64,000 nucleotides of DNA, taken from positions 1,138,001 to 1,202,000 of the forward strand of contig JACSYO010001494.1 of NCBI GenBank assembly GCA_016806645.1. Reading direction: 5' to 3'. This document shows, piece after piece, positions 19,989 to 31,039 of this stretch; within the stretch, counting starts at the first letter, position 1, and each line of letters begins with the position of its first letter. Under the pieces are notes generated by a model that saw nothing but the letters and a program-made list of their open reading frames with translations, searched no databases and had not been told where the DNA came from. Position numbers and translations under genes: made by a program. Source of the DNA: Ophiodon elongatus. Taxonomy: Eukaryota; Chordata; Actinopteri; Perciformes; Hexagrammidae.

Positions 19989-20026
<38 letters not shown>
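19989..20026. repeat. (GT)n microsatellite
   Basis: About 19 GT units, uninterrupted. The 68-codon frame through it is an artefact of the repeat. Confidence 0.97.
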
Positions 20027-20028
<2 letters not shown>

Positions 20029-20984
20029 AAGAGTTCGAGCAGCTGTTTAAAAAGGTCAGAATATCCACAGAGGGAGCGGCTACAAAGAGGGGAGCAGATG
20101 AATGGATGACGTGTGGAGGGATCTAGCGGGGCAGATAAAGAGAGGGAGGGACACTTAGATCAGTTAGCGTACAAGTGAAGAAGAGACATTTAAGATGATT
20201 TGTTGATGATGAGTAAGCTTTTCTAAAGGTGTTTCTAAAACAATGTACAAAGCAGTGTCTCAAATTCTGGAGTTTTTAAAAAACTTCCACCAAACTACTT
20301 TGACCTGATCGTCTTAGCATGGATATAATGCATCTATTTTTTTCCGAAGATACTTAAATTATGGCCGATGTGGCATTACTTAATTCCAAGTATCTTCGTA
20401 ACCCACTCAAGTCTCCGCAGTCACGTCATATTCTCTCCACACCAACTCAGGCGTCGTCTGCCCTTTCTTAATCCCTCTGAAGGGATTGCCACTTTGGACT
20501 AAGCAGCACGACGCACGGCCCAAATCGAATGAACCCAAATGTGCAGATCCCCCAAAAATCTTACAGGGTTGTCGGCATGTATTTTTGGGGGGTGGGGGGG
20601 CATGTACAGCGTGTGTGTGAAAGTGTGTTTGCTTGAGAAGGGCATTTAAAAAGCATTTGTTTCTGTTTGTCATAATTTTTTGGTTATACGTATCTTGAAA
20701 GTGAAATTTAGAGGTTTCTTGGTGCCTCTTAAAAAAAAGTCCCACAGGGAGAACTAGGATTTCTCATTCCTAACTGGGCAATTTTTCCGCTGTGGATCTG
20801 TGTCCAGCGAGGCCCCGAGCAGGTGGGTTTCGTTCAAGTAAGGTGAGGCCCTGTAATCCCTCCCTGACCTCCACAGCTGAGGTAAACTCCTGACTAATGC
20901 CACCCAGCAGTGTTCATACACGCGCATATTCAGAGAGTTTGTGTGTTCTCCTGTGTGTGCACGGCTAAACTCTAATCCCCAATG
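20027..20984. other. Noncoding, no gene seen
   Basis: A G-run (GGGGGGTGGGGGGG, about 20585) is the only oddity. Minus frames at 20407-20745 and 20754-21002 have no domain or splice context. Confidence 0.5.
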
Positions 20985-21215
20985 TCCCCTTGCGCGCTGC
21001 ACATTATGTTAACAGCAGGTGCTCTTAATTATATTTTCCGTGATTACAGGCCCATTTGCAAACCTCTGTCTTGCTCGAGCGTATTAGAGAAATTGCCCCA
21101 TGAAAAATTAATGAGAGTAATGAGATTACATGAGGAGCTCCACTGTGGTCTCCATGACATAATGAACACGGTGCAGCACAAAAAGTCGTCATTTATCAGC
21201 AGAGGCCGGTAAGTA
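20985..21215. promoter_or_regulatory. Possible conserved noncoding element
   Basis: Repeat-free stretch with CTTAATTATATTTTCCGTGA, AAAAATTAATGAGAGTAATG and ATTACATGAGGAG, dense in homeodomain-type cores. An open 76-codon plus frame crosses it but shows no motif. Suggestive only. Confidence 0.2.
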
Positions 21216-21995
21216 TTAGCATCTGTGCACTCTTTTCATCACCTTTTTAGAATTCCAAACAAGCCTCGTTATATCCTTATTTACAACAGTAGTTTTGTGA
21301 GCATCCTCATTGCATATGTCCATTTCCTTGATTCTATAATCCCTAACCGAAAAAAGCCTTTTCAGGGTGTTCAAACATCATTGATTTTTATTATTCAAAC
21401 CTGTGCTTTTCCAACCGTGACAAGTGAAAATGAGTCTGTGGAAAAAGGGCTGTGATAAAAGGCCCGCTCCTAACCTTAAATGCCCTGCTCACCCATGGTA
21501 AACCCGCACAGGTGATTTTAATTACTTTGGCTGATTGGACCTCCTCTGAAGCTGTAGTCACGGCTCCCCGTTCATTGAACGGAGGAACAGGGTGAAATTA
21601 ATTCACTTCCACTCTTTAATCGACCGCCCATGTTTGTTTGTTTTTTTCTTATTCACTAATGAAAAAAAAACAAGAAGGGAAGAAGTTCTGGATCGACAGT
21701 CGAAAGCAACAACGACCAACAGTCACAGCAACAGTACAAAGGAAGGGAAATTGTGCCTTCATGCAACATATACACACAAAGTACATTTACAAAATATACA
21801 TGCTCGACTTATGTATGAAACGAGTTTGAGCCAATCACAGGCAGGGCAGGGCGGGTCTTTGCGGAATGCGGTTGAGGAAGACGATCTATCACGGTAAATA
21901 ACATGCCACACAACTGTCATTGGCTGTGAATGAAGTAATTTGGCAAGTGGATGAGAGGGCACAAAAAAACTCTCTTGCACACCTGTTGCGAGGGT
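21216..21995. other. Noncoding, no gene seen
   Basis: AT-rich flank of the minisatellite. No recognisable feature. Confidence 0.5.
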
Positions 21996-22152
21996 GCCAT
22001 TGGTCAAGCTCCGGTTGGTCAAGCTACCATTGGTCAAGCTACCATTGGTCAAGCTACCATTGGTTAAGCTACCATTGGTCAAGCTACCATTGGTCAAGCT
22101 CCGGTTGGTCAAGTTACTATTGGTTAAGCTACCATTGGTTAAGCTACCATTG
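21996..22152. repeat. 15-bp minisatellite, ten full units plus a partial
   Basis: The unit is ACCATTGGTCAAGCT. Ten units run without spacing from 21996 to 22145, then a 7-base partial. Variants are ordered: CCGGTTGGTCAAGCT-type units at positions 2 and 8, GGTTAAGCT variants at 5, 9 and 10. Because 15 is a multiple of 3, both strands stay open and give repeat peptides (LVKLP on plus, SLTNG on minus). That openness is a by-product, not evidence of a gene. The unit contains ATTGG, the CCAAT-box complement. Confidence 0.95.
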
Positions 22153-22919
22153 ATACTCGTCCAGATGGTAAGATTGGCAAGACATTTGGCACGGATTTTT
22201 GCAACATGTCAAGCCTCCAGGTATTGGGAAATACTTTATACTGTCCATTATGTTACTGTTTTAAAATCAGCTCTTCTTGTTGAGGCTCCTGACAGTTTTC
22301 CTTCCATGTATGCATTATTAAAAACATGCCAACATAGGAACTTGAAAGTCGTGGTGAAAGCTCTGATAAATATCAACTGGTATTCCATCCACACCTGGGC
22401 TTTTGTCAGTTTAAAAAGTTGAAATGCCAGGGACAGGTCTTCCTTTGTGATTAGTCCTTCACATTTTTTTTCTTCAGATGTTAATTGAGGCAAGTGGAGA
22501 AAGATATTGTTTTTAAGTGGAATTAGAGGAAATATTTATGTTTCTCTCTGATAATACCTTTGGGGTCTGTGATGCATTCCTATGTTGTAAGTTCATGAAA
22601 ACTTCAGAACGTTGTTCTCCTTTTTCAATCCATTCTACTTTATTATTGTGGAAAGTTTGGCTTGTAATCATCATGTAATCAAAGTCATCTTCCTTCACCT
22701 AACATAACGACAGCGTCATGTGTAGTATCCCACTCCTGTCTAATTACGTTATTACGCATCTTATAGCTCCACCAAAACCAACCCAACCCAGTCCACAGCA
22801 CACTCACAATACAAACATTTTTTATAATCTATTACATTAGATATCCATGTCAATTGTAATTTAAAGTCTGGGTAATGTTTTGGTTCAGTTTTCTCGATCA
22901 CCCATCACAACCATGTAGT
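22153..22919. other. Noncoding, no gene seen
   Basis: The plus frame that continues out of the minisatellite and the minus frames here lack motifs. Confidence 0.5.
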
Positions 22920-23100
22920 GTTAGTTTACAGAAGTAAGGAAAATTTATATTTGGTATTGAGGTCATCTAAAAGTAACAGAAGGTAATATAGGTAACTTCT
23001 TTATTATTGTGATACTTGAATTAGGTTACTGACTACGTTTTGTAACAGGCAATTAATAATTGTAACAGAATACATTTTTAAAGTAATCCTCCCAAACCTG
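22920..23100. repeat. Degraded interspersed repeat tail
   Basis: GTAACAGAATACATTTTTAAAGTAATCCTCCCAAACCTG resembles the end of a common teleost DNA-transposon repeat (usual ending AAAGTAA.CCTCCCAACACTG), preceded by the GTTACTGAC / GTAACAG blocks of the same family. Confidence 0.45.
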
Positions 23101-24114
23101 CTCACACACACCATACATCTTGAGGCATCTCACTCACACACAGAAAGAGAGGTAGAAGAGAGACAGAGACAAAATTAAATCTATTGACTTTTCAAGGAGG
23201 CAATAGCTACTTTCTATTTCCGGAAATATTTTATCAGGTAAAGGAAGGAGACTCCATTGTACTCAAAATCGGACGTCATGCAAGAACGTTTTGGTATTCT
23301 TAACTTTCTCTTACTTTCTTTCGTACGGTTGGCTCGTACGAGTTTGCCACGTCCAATGTAGCAAACATTCCTAATTTCAAATAACTGTAAGTGACCAGCG
23401 TAAACATGATGAATTCCACATGTGTGTAAATGAGCACACGTTGAGGAGAACTGTAAATTTAACATAATTATATAATTAGCATAATTAACCTCAGAATAGT
23501 ACCCTATAAGGCTACGCGTCCTGCCCCATATGTTCCATATTGAAGTCCTGCTTTCAGAGATCCATTAAAGAAAGTCTATAACTTCAGTTATACAGTCAGC
23601 AGCAATATTAAGCTCAAGCCGGTGGAATAGGGGTAAATAATAATGTCATAATAATCCATAATGTAACTGAAATAAAAAAGAAACGTCTCGCCACGTCAAG
23701 GCAGCCGATGACCGCTACGACAAGCGGGTCAATTAATTCAAGTCGTTTTGCAGTTTGACATATTCATATTAATATTAATATTGTAGTGTTAAACAATGGC
23801 ATCAATACTCAATTTAAATGAATAATGATATCATTATATCGAAGCTATTTTAATAAATTTAGAATTATATTATGATTCCAATAGCATAATTATAAAGTGA
23901 AATTTACATTGGGTTTTCAAAAATTGCTTCAAAGTAATGAAATATACAATCCATTAGTGAAAAAAATAGGCTTGGGTAACAGCAGACTAATAGCAAATGA
24001 CTCCCACAACAAGTCTAGATCACTCGTAAATAGTGTTTGTACCTAAGAGAAGATAAAAAATGTAGTTTCTTCGATTCTTATTTATTAACATGGTAAAACA
24101 TGTTATTTAGTGAG
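23101..24114. other. Noncoding, AT-rich, no gene seen
   Basis: Strongly AT-rich between about 23740 and 23960 (TATTCATATTAATATTAATA), with no frame of interest. Confidence 0.55.
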
Positions 24115-24330
24115 CGTTTAGAGGTGCCGGTATGCAGATACTTGAGCTTCGGGAAACAGCCAGGCTAGCTGCTTTCCCATGCTTCTAGTCGTTATGCTAA
24201 GCTAAGCTAAACACCCACTGGCTCTAACTCCTTTGTTAACCCACACGAGACATGAGAGTGTTGTTGATTTTCTCATCTAACTCTTGTCAAGAAAGCAAAT
24301 AAGAGCATATGCCAAAATGTCAATAAGTGT
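24115..24330 (-). repeat. Half of a foldback-type fish repeat
   Basis: Carries GGGAAACAGCCAGGCTAGCT, TTATGCTAAGCTAAGCTAA and TTCTCATCTAACTCTTGTCA, the landmarks of the family also present at 38.0-38.4 and 52.2-52.6 kb. Only one arm is clear here. Confidence 0.7.
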
Positions 24331-25984
24331 TCACAAATACCACGGGTGATAAAACAGAGATGTTGGTGAGTGGAGGACAAATACAGCAACTTAAAACATG
24401 TGAAGTAGAAAAATAACAGAATGAACTCCAAATGTCAAGGCATCCCTTCAGGGGGATGTTATTTTATGATCATTTTAACGTCTCATTAATCATACAACAT
24501 GTGGCTATCAGCCCCCATTGTTTTGAGTGAGGAATGCTAACCATTGCAAACCAGCCAGCATAGAGACTTTTGTGACAAGTGGCCCGGTGAAGAAATCCAG
24601 CAGAGTGAAATGCAAAATGTCAATTGTACCTCTCAGGAAAAAATAAATAAAGCTGCTCTGGACTCATTTGCTGAACCCATAACTCACTTAGTGACATTCT
24701 GTGGAGCTGTACAGTTCCACGCATATCCTTTTTGGCATTTACAGTCAATCTGGTGACATTTAGGATTTGAGCGTTTTCAAAAAATCTCAGCAAGTATATG
24801 AGGTTGACTTCAGCACTTTGGCAAACACAAATTTTAACGCTCCTCTCTTGCCCTGTGTCACAGTAAAATGACACGGTGCGTGTCCTCAGGGGCATTTTGG
24901 ACAAGAGCCGTTGTGTCACTTCCCAGCATTTGACGCTTGATTGGTTACCACTAAGGAACTGGAACAACATGGCGGCCCGTTTGGAAACTTTTTTTCTCTT
25001 AAATTACATAAATAGTTCACCGAAATGAAAATAAATAAGCCATCCAGTTGATGAATCGCTCTTCATTTTAGATCGACCACAGTTTGTTAAAACAGTTTAT
25101 TTTTTTCAGTCACGCTGGACGCCTACGTTTTGCGTAAAGCAGCTGAGCTCTTAACTTTATGCAAATGAGGAGCGGCCAACATGGCGGTCCGTGTCTCAAG
25201 ATGCCACGCTGAGCTACCAGAATGCATTGCATGGCTGCTTACATAGACAATGAATTGGATGCATAGAAATGGTGGATACTGTGAATACGTACCATTATGA
25301 GCAAATGTAATGAGATATTTAGCTCACAGGCAAACTTAGAAGTCCAACACTCAGATAGCATTGGTGGCAGACTGACAAACACTGGGAATGAGGACGGATA
25401 CCAGTTTACTTAAGCTGAGTTTATTAAAGCATTGTTCAATTGCATCAAATATAACACACTGAGGGGCAAGTAGACTTGTAAAAGACTTACAGGAGAATAA
25501 TTGCATCTTCCCACACAAAGGCCTGATTTAGTAACTGAGTCATACGACTTCCTGCTATCCCTGTCATAGACATAAGCACTTCTGAGAAGGTTATGATATT
25601 TTAAATAACTACCTCATACATCAGTGTTGACTTTGATCACATCATACGTTTTACGTCAATGTGCATATCCTTATTCTTACATCTCTCAAGACCTTCCTAG
25701 AAATCAGCCCTGACCTCACAGCCTCTCTACATCATTGGCTTCCTGTATTGCTGATAATCTCTACAACGAGTTATTTGCTTTTGAATGCAGAATCTGTAGG
25801 CAACGGGACAAGATTTCCATTTGTGGACCGTTTGTAGTCCAAATCACGTTTGAGCGGGCTTTGGTTGAATGCAGGTGAAGCGTCTGTGTGGAGAGTAAAA
25901 GAGGTGGAACGCATTGGAAATGCAGTCTCAAGAGCGATGATGTAGCTTTTTTTTACATAAAAAACTAAAGTGTTAACTGAGTCA
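24331..25984. other. Noncoding, possible old repeat material
   Basis: The segment 24840-25260 has paired ACATGGCGG motifs and GAATGCATTGCATGGCTG and may be an unclassified interspersed repeat. No gene is recognised. Confidence 0.4.
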
Positions 25985-26190
25985 GGCTAGTCTCATCCAG
26001 CATTCGTAGCTATAGCTACGAAACATAATGCACCGTGATTCATTTTGTTGCCTAAATCCAACTAAATCCAAGTTTCCTGTGAAGACGGAAAATTGACACA
26101 TGTTGCAGGCTTTCGTAGGAAAACGCATGAAAAATATTGAGTTACTTTTGGTACAATATCATACGAACCGTTGTATTAGGAAACGACTCA
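25985..26190. repeat. Interspersed repeat with CGTAGCTATAGCTACG palindrome
   Basis: CATTCGTAGCTATAGCTACGAAA is a near-perfect palindrome followed by ACATGTTGCAGGCTTTCGTAG and ATCATACGAACCGTTG. Repeated TTCGTAG / ACGAA motifs of this kind mark a teleost repeat family. Boundaries are approximate. Confidence 0.5.
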
Positions 26191-26559
26191 GTGCACACTG
26201 TCTACTTGTTTAACCTTTTGGTCGTAGTCACTCCAACTCCATTCTTATATCTAAAGTTGCCAATCAGACTGTAAACAATGACTGGCGCATGGACAGGATA
26301 GCAGATTGCCGATTCACCAAAGACGCATGAAGTGTTAAGAGTGGAAGTATAAATGAGGTATAAGTGTGTCTTTATTTCAATGTCACATTTCCATGCCATC
26401 TATTGCCAGCAACATGCTCTGCTCAGCAATGCCTTCCCTGTTGGCCGGTCCTTCCCTCCCTCCTTAATGTAGCCCTTTGAAGAATCTTGCATTACTGATA
26501 AGTAAGTCCTTCATTTTTATGCTAATTTTGATGTTGAAATACCACACGTTGGACCTTTA
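26191..26559. other. Noncoding, no gene seen
   Basis: No repeat or coding signal recognised. Confidence 0.5.
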
Positions 26560-26752
26560 GGCAGCCCAAACCTGCAGCTGGATCCACGTCGCCTCCGATC
26601 CGCGGATCACAGTAAGCGAGTGTGAATAATCCTTTACACCGAGGACCGCTGGGGCCCTGCGGTCTGCTTTCTTTTTTCACATCAGAGAGCTCTGAACTGC
26701 TCGGACGACATCGGACTGACAAGTGTTACCGCGGCGTTTGACGTTTGACGCG
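26560..26752 (+). promoter_or_regulatory. CpG-rich segment, possible promoter
   Basis: CpG density is high (CCGATCCGCGGATCAC, TTACCGCGGCGTTTGACG) compared with the flanks. It ends at an ATG-bearing exon candidate. No TATA box is visible. Confidence 0.3.
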
Positions 26753-26820
26753 ATGTCTCTTGTCACATCGGAGACAGAGCGGTTCAGAGGTGGCGCATCA
26801 GAATGCAGCAGTCACCTCAG
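26753..26820 (+). CDS. Candidate short first exon
   Basis: From an ATG at 26753 (context GACGCGATGT) the frame reads MSLVTSETERFRGGASECSS and stays open to CAG/GTAGGA, a good splice donor at 26821. It follows a CpG-rich stretch. No second exon or family was recognised; downstream sequence turns to microsatellite. It may be coincidence. Confidence 0.2.
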
Positions 26821-26896
26821 GTAGGAAGGCCTTCCCCTGCTTACATTGGCCGTAAATGCCAGTGAAATGCCACCAAACGCGGGATGTTAAACATAT

Positions 26897-26919
26897 GTAT
26901 GTGTGTGTGTGTGTGTGTG
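26897..26919. repeat. (TG)n microsatellite
   Basis: Short TG run with an interrupted start. Confidence 0.9.
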
Positions 26920-27047
26920 GGTGATGTTTACAGACTTGTATTGAAGCATTTGTGGACTGTCTGGTACTAATCTCTCTCTGTGTTGATTTCGTTTCTCGAC
27001 GTATCCATCGATAAAAGTCTCACTGATTGCGATGCTAATCCACATGT

Positions 27048-27092
27048 ACACACACACGTACACACACACGTACACACACACACACACACACA
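27048..27092. repeat. (CA)n microsatellite with CGTACA interruptions
   Basis: Pattern ACACACACACGT repeated twice, then a pure CA tract. The overlapping frames on both strands are repeat artefacts. Confidence 0.95.
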
Positions 27093-27219
27093 CACCTGTG
27101 GATCGATCTGGCTGATAAAAGCACAGTCTCAACAGCTGATTAAACTCCCGCCGCCGATACACGCACACCATCATCCCATCTGCATCACGTTGACACACAG
27201 AGACAATAGGTGTCTCCCG

Positions 27220-27260
27220 GTTGCCACGGCAACAGACGGGTGGTAATTCATATATAAAGG
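27220..27260 (+). promoter_or_regulatory. RFX X-box followed by a TATA box
   Basis: GTTGCCACGGCAAC at 27220-27233 is a symmetrical X-box (GTTGCC..GGCAAC), the site bound by RFX factors. After about 16 bases comes ATATATAAAGG (27250-27260), a strong TATA box. The spacing suits a promoter firing near 27285 on the plus strand. Directly downstream is a long pyrimidine tract, not a recognisable coding exon, so either the transcript is noncoding, its coding exons are distant, or the arrangement is fortuitous. Confidence 0.4.
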
Positions 27261-27265
27261 TTATC

Positions 27266-27556
27266 GCCTTTCCTCCCCTCCTTCTTGCTCTCTCGTTGTC
27301 CTTCCCTTTCATCTCTCATATCATCTTATTTAATCTCCGACTCCTGCTCTCTTCTTTATCATCTTATTAAGTTGTCGAGTCGCCTACTTTTCTCTCATCT
27401 TCTTTTCTTCCTCCTCTTCTCATTTCCTCATCTTCTACTCCTGCTCATCCTCTTTCGCCCCCCATGTAATTATCATCTTCCTCTCCCAGCACCTTACTTA
27501 TCCCATTGTTTCTCCCATCTTCTCTTTCTCTCTTTCTCTCTTCCTCCTCTCCTCTC
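27266..27556. repeat. Long polypyrimidine tract
   Basis: Nearly 290 bases dominated by C and T (CTTTCCTCCCCTCCTTCTTG and similar) with few purines. The 148-codon plus frame is Leu/Ser/Pro-rich because of this bias and should not be taken as a membrane protein. Confidence 0.85.
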
Positions 27557-28329
27557 GGCATATCAGCATTTACCCAGTGTTTTCCCATCCCAAATACTGT
27601 CACCTCACATTTACCTCAGTGTCTCTACCGGGCGTCCCTGTGGGTTATTTATGTGCACTCGTCTTTGTATGCGTTTGCTCTTTCCTCCTGCCACCACATG
27701 CTCAAGTACCAGCAAAGGGCCCGGGCATTAATATTCGGGCCCTCCAGGCATTTGGTGCCGGAGATATTTGGCAGAGTATTGTTTTTTAAATTTCTTTTAT
27801 ATGTGTATTTGTTTATTCCTTCGGTGATGGGATTGAACAGAAATTCATTCAGCGGTAATATTTATGCCCAGAGGTGTTTTTTTTTAAGAGTTTCAGATAT
27901 TGGTGGGATATTGTGCTCTTTTTTCTTTGTTTGGGACCATGCTCATCTGGCATCCTGCCCTCTGGCCCTTGTATAATCAAATAACAGGCGATAGTAAATA
28001 TAGCCTGTCTTGTAGGCAGTTGCTGCTGCTTCACTCCCAGATAGCCTTTCTGGTCTTGTGTTTAAGTATGCTTCATGTTTTACACAATTCAGGTTTGTGT
28101 TGTTGATTTTCACTGCCGTCATTATGCAGTTATGTGTGGCCTTGTAGATGGATACTGGACTTTTCAGACACATATTACCCACTCAGTGTCACCCACCTCT
28201 GATATGACAACGGTTTGTAGATATATTTGATATCAGATGATCCAGTGTGGAGTGCGAGTGAAGACTCAGAAAGTCTGAAACACCTACGATGAAAGCCAGT
28301 GACGATGACCCAGGCTTTTTTTTAATGCT
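27557..28329. promoter_or_regulatory. Low-repeat stretch, possible conserved noncoding element
   Basis: The stretch 27710-28060 is CpG-poor and repeat-free with GGGCATTAATATTCGGGCCC, GGCATTTGGTGCCGG and CAGCGGTAATATTTATGCCC. Such structured AT-rich sequence is often conserved in vertebrates. No gene recognised. Confidence 0.2.
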
Positions 28330-28530
28330 CATTTTGCACAGGTTTAACCGAGTAGGGTCACAGACACTTATAGTTGTCATGTATGTACATGAAATCTGAC
28401 CTCTGCATTTAACCCGTCCCAAGCATTAGGGTAAAGCGCCCGGGAGCAACTTGGGTTTTAGTGTCTCGCTCCAGGACGCTTCGACATACGGACAGGAGGA
28501 GCCGGGGATCGAACCGCCAACAATGTGGTT
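28330..28530 (-). repeat. SINE-like interspersed repeat, minus strand
   Basis: The minus strand reads GGCGGTTCGATCCCCGGCTC, a tRNA-B-box-like motif, then TGTCGAAGCGTCCTGGAGCG and the usual downstream blocks (ACCCAAGTTGCTCCCGGGCG, GACGGGTTAAATGCAGAGGT). It belongs to the same broad class as 11890-12190 but a different subfamily. Confidence 0.75.
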
Positions 28531-30082
28531 AAGGGACGACTTGAAAAACACATTTCAACCAGAATAAGGAACAAATAATGCTGCTACACTTTCAACCAGA
28601 CCCCACATCAATTATGACTCTGGTTTAGTTTGGAGGTTAGTGTGCTCCGTTGCACCTGTAGCCACCTTCAACAGCGACGTCACCGTGTACTGATCCACTC
28701 TGGAGTGCACCATCACCAACCCAGAAACATGCTTGCTTTCCTGCAAACCACAGGATGCGCTGGATGTCGACGTTTTCTGAACCAAAAATACATTTCATCA
28801 ATACGTTTCATATCGACCTCGTATCACGTTTTCAGAAACGCACAATGACTGAAGTTGAGCAAAAAGAAGAAAAGTTTCTCGGCTGCTTCTGGTTGATCTG
28901 TAAGTGTCTTTGTGGCTTCTCCAGGAACATACCGGTAGTTTCGTCTATTTAAATCTTAAAACACCAGAGCAGACACGTCGGGTTTTTTTTCGGCTCTAAA
29001 ACGGCAAAGCACGGCAAAAATGATCAGGACAAAAACACTGAAATCGTAAGAAGTTTGGCTATGGAGGCAATGAAAATGGGGAAATGAGATTCCTAGAGTT
29101 TAATGTTGTTTGAAATATAGTCCCGTTCTTTTACCTCGTATAGTGTCTCATCGATTTGTATTGTACTTTGTGTGTGTGTGTGTGTGTGGGGTCGTGTGTG
29201 GCAATTCTCCTACCGCTCCTCAAAATGATGTAGTTTTCTTAGTGGGGTTTGACATCTCCAAAGTTGGGCTTTGTGATTTTGCTCGGTGGAGAAATTAGTG
29301 TTTATATTCATTGATATCTGCTGTTGATATTGATATTCTTCTTGAAGTTTCAGGGCTAAGTTTATTAAGTGTCAAACCCAACTTTTGTTTCTGTCATTTT
29401 TTTATATATACTACAGCACAACCATGTGCGGAACGAGCGTAGGGATTCCGAAGGCAGGAGGGGCAAGACGGAAGAATGATGTCGCATCCCTGAGAGAGGA
29501 TGACAAAAGAAAGGAAGAAAAAACTATTTGCAGCTCCGTCCCTCCCAAGACGAGCATCCGAGTTCTCCCTTTTCAACAAATTTGATCAAAATCAATCATT
29601 TACCGCCGTCTCCCCATTTCACATGCGCGAGTGGCTCAATTCCCACTCCGGATTATTCATCTGCCTGTGGCTATGTTCGCCTCCTACTTGTCGTCATCCT
29701 CCGAGCCCTGCTGGCGGATCCCGTGATTGCCTCTCCAGCTTGTCCAGCTCACGATCTCGTCCTCCCAGTTGTGGGTGGCCCTGATGTTTGTCTCTAAAGC
29801 TGCTGAGAAAGGGCCACCGAGGACAAACCCGGCATTAAACTTTCAACGGGGGGGAGAAAATACTTCACCAGTGATTCAATTTAATGTTGTGCGACTCGCT
29901 CTCTCGGCCGTATTTCATTTAAATCATTCGCACACGTGCTGATTCATTGATTATATCACATCTCCCGCAGTCATGTTTCAGTCAAATGTTCACTCTGTAA
30001 TAGTGAAGCTGGCCTACTTATGGCCTGATTGAAACCTAATGAAATCTTTTAATGAGCACCCTCTGGAGGGCGACGCCGAACT
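28531..30082. other. Noncoding, no gene seen
   Basis: A TG run at 29167-29189. Near 29424 ACAACCATGTGCGG opens a 54-codon basic frame (GGARRKNDVASL) after an acceptor-like TATATATACTACAG, but there is no donor or known domain, so I leave it uncalled. Confidence 0.45.
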
Positions 30083-30098
30083 CTGTGTGTGTGTGTGC

Positions 30099-30170
<72 letters not shown>

Positions 30171-30172
30171 GT
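30083..30172. repeat. (TG)n microsatellite, about 90 bp
   Basis: TG array with a few GC interruptions at its start, one of the longest in the window. Frames on both strands across it are artefacts. Confidence 0.97.
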
Positions 30173-30644
30173 ATGAGTAACTGTCAATGTGCTTGTTTGG
30201 GCATGCTGCAAGAACTGGAGTTATGTGTGCAGCTGAGAGCAGAGTGCATGGATATGAGAGTGTGTGTGTGTGTGTTTATATGGGCATCCAGTTTCTTCTA
30301 AAACTGTCACCGAGACCTGGAAGTCAGTGCCGGGAGAACGCAACCCGCCCGAGACAGGATTAGCTCAACTTGAAGTGAACAAGCCCAGAATAATTGCAAT
30401 GTGATTTCTTCCCTCTCTTCCCACTCCTCTGCTTTGCATGCAGCTCTAGTCTAAAATGTTTTCCTCTCCTCTTCCCCACACCCCCCGTCCTGCCTCCCCT
30501 TCGTCCTGCTTCCCTGCATGTAATTTTAGTTTTTTAAAATGTTTTCTCTGTCTCCTCTTCCCCGTGGAGAGCAAGAGCACATAAGTAAAGGAGCTCTTAT
30601 CCTCGCGCCAACGAGTAGATAAGAATAGGAATTACAGAGGCATT

Positions 30645-30780
30645 CATCGGAGAGAGAGAGGGGGGAAAAGAGAGAGAGAGAGATGAGGATAGAGGAGGGG
30701 AGGGGGTCTGAGTTAGAAAAAGGAAGAGAGGAAAGGGGGGAGACGTCGAGAGGAGAGGGAGAACGACGGAGGTGGAAACA
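30645..30780. repeat. Polypurine tract
   Basis: GGAGAGAGAGAGGGGGGAAA followed by more than 100 bases of mostly A and G, including mirror-like GAGAGAGAGAGAG blocks. The overlapping 141-codon plus frame is Glu/Arg/Gly-rich for this reason only. Confidence 0.85.
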
Positions 30781-31039
30781 CAGAGCTGCACACAAAGAAG
30801 GGGACACGCAAGCTGTGCTGTGCCGCTTTGGGCTTGATGGTGAATTTACTTCGGGGGTAAGGGGGGGGTTTGCACCGCTTGAAGTTTACGGGAGCGTGTC
30901 TGATAACAGGGAACATCTTAGACGGTTCATGCGAGGTCGGAGCCAATCCTTTCCCTCTCAAGGCCTATCTCTGCACTGTGCACAGGATCGGGTCCCTCGT
31001 GCAATTACAAGGAACTGTGTCTGGCAAGCTACTTTTGAA

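Noticed and set aside
21996..22152. CRISPR-like array
   Set aside because: Units of 15 bp are directly abutting with no spacers, and the genome is eukaryotic.
21759..22422. Long open frames on both strands across the 15-bp repeat, giving repeat peptides
   Set aside because: A 15-base unit is a multiple of three, so openness is automatic. No start context, splice sites or known repeat protein.
26887..27312. 141-codon minus frame
   Set aside because: Much of it is CV repeats from TG/CA microsatellites.
27285..27731. 148-codon Leu/Ser/Pro-rich frame resembling a membrane protein
   Set aside because: It lies in a pyrimidine tract whose composition alone gives Leu, Ser, Pro and Phe codons.
28490..28520. 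tRNA-like B box (GGTTCGATCCC on the minus strand)
   Set aside because: No cloverleaf around it; it belongs to a SINE-like repeat.
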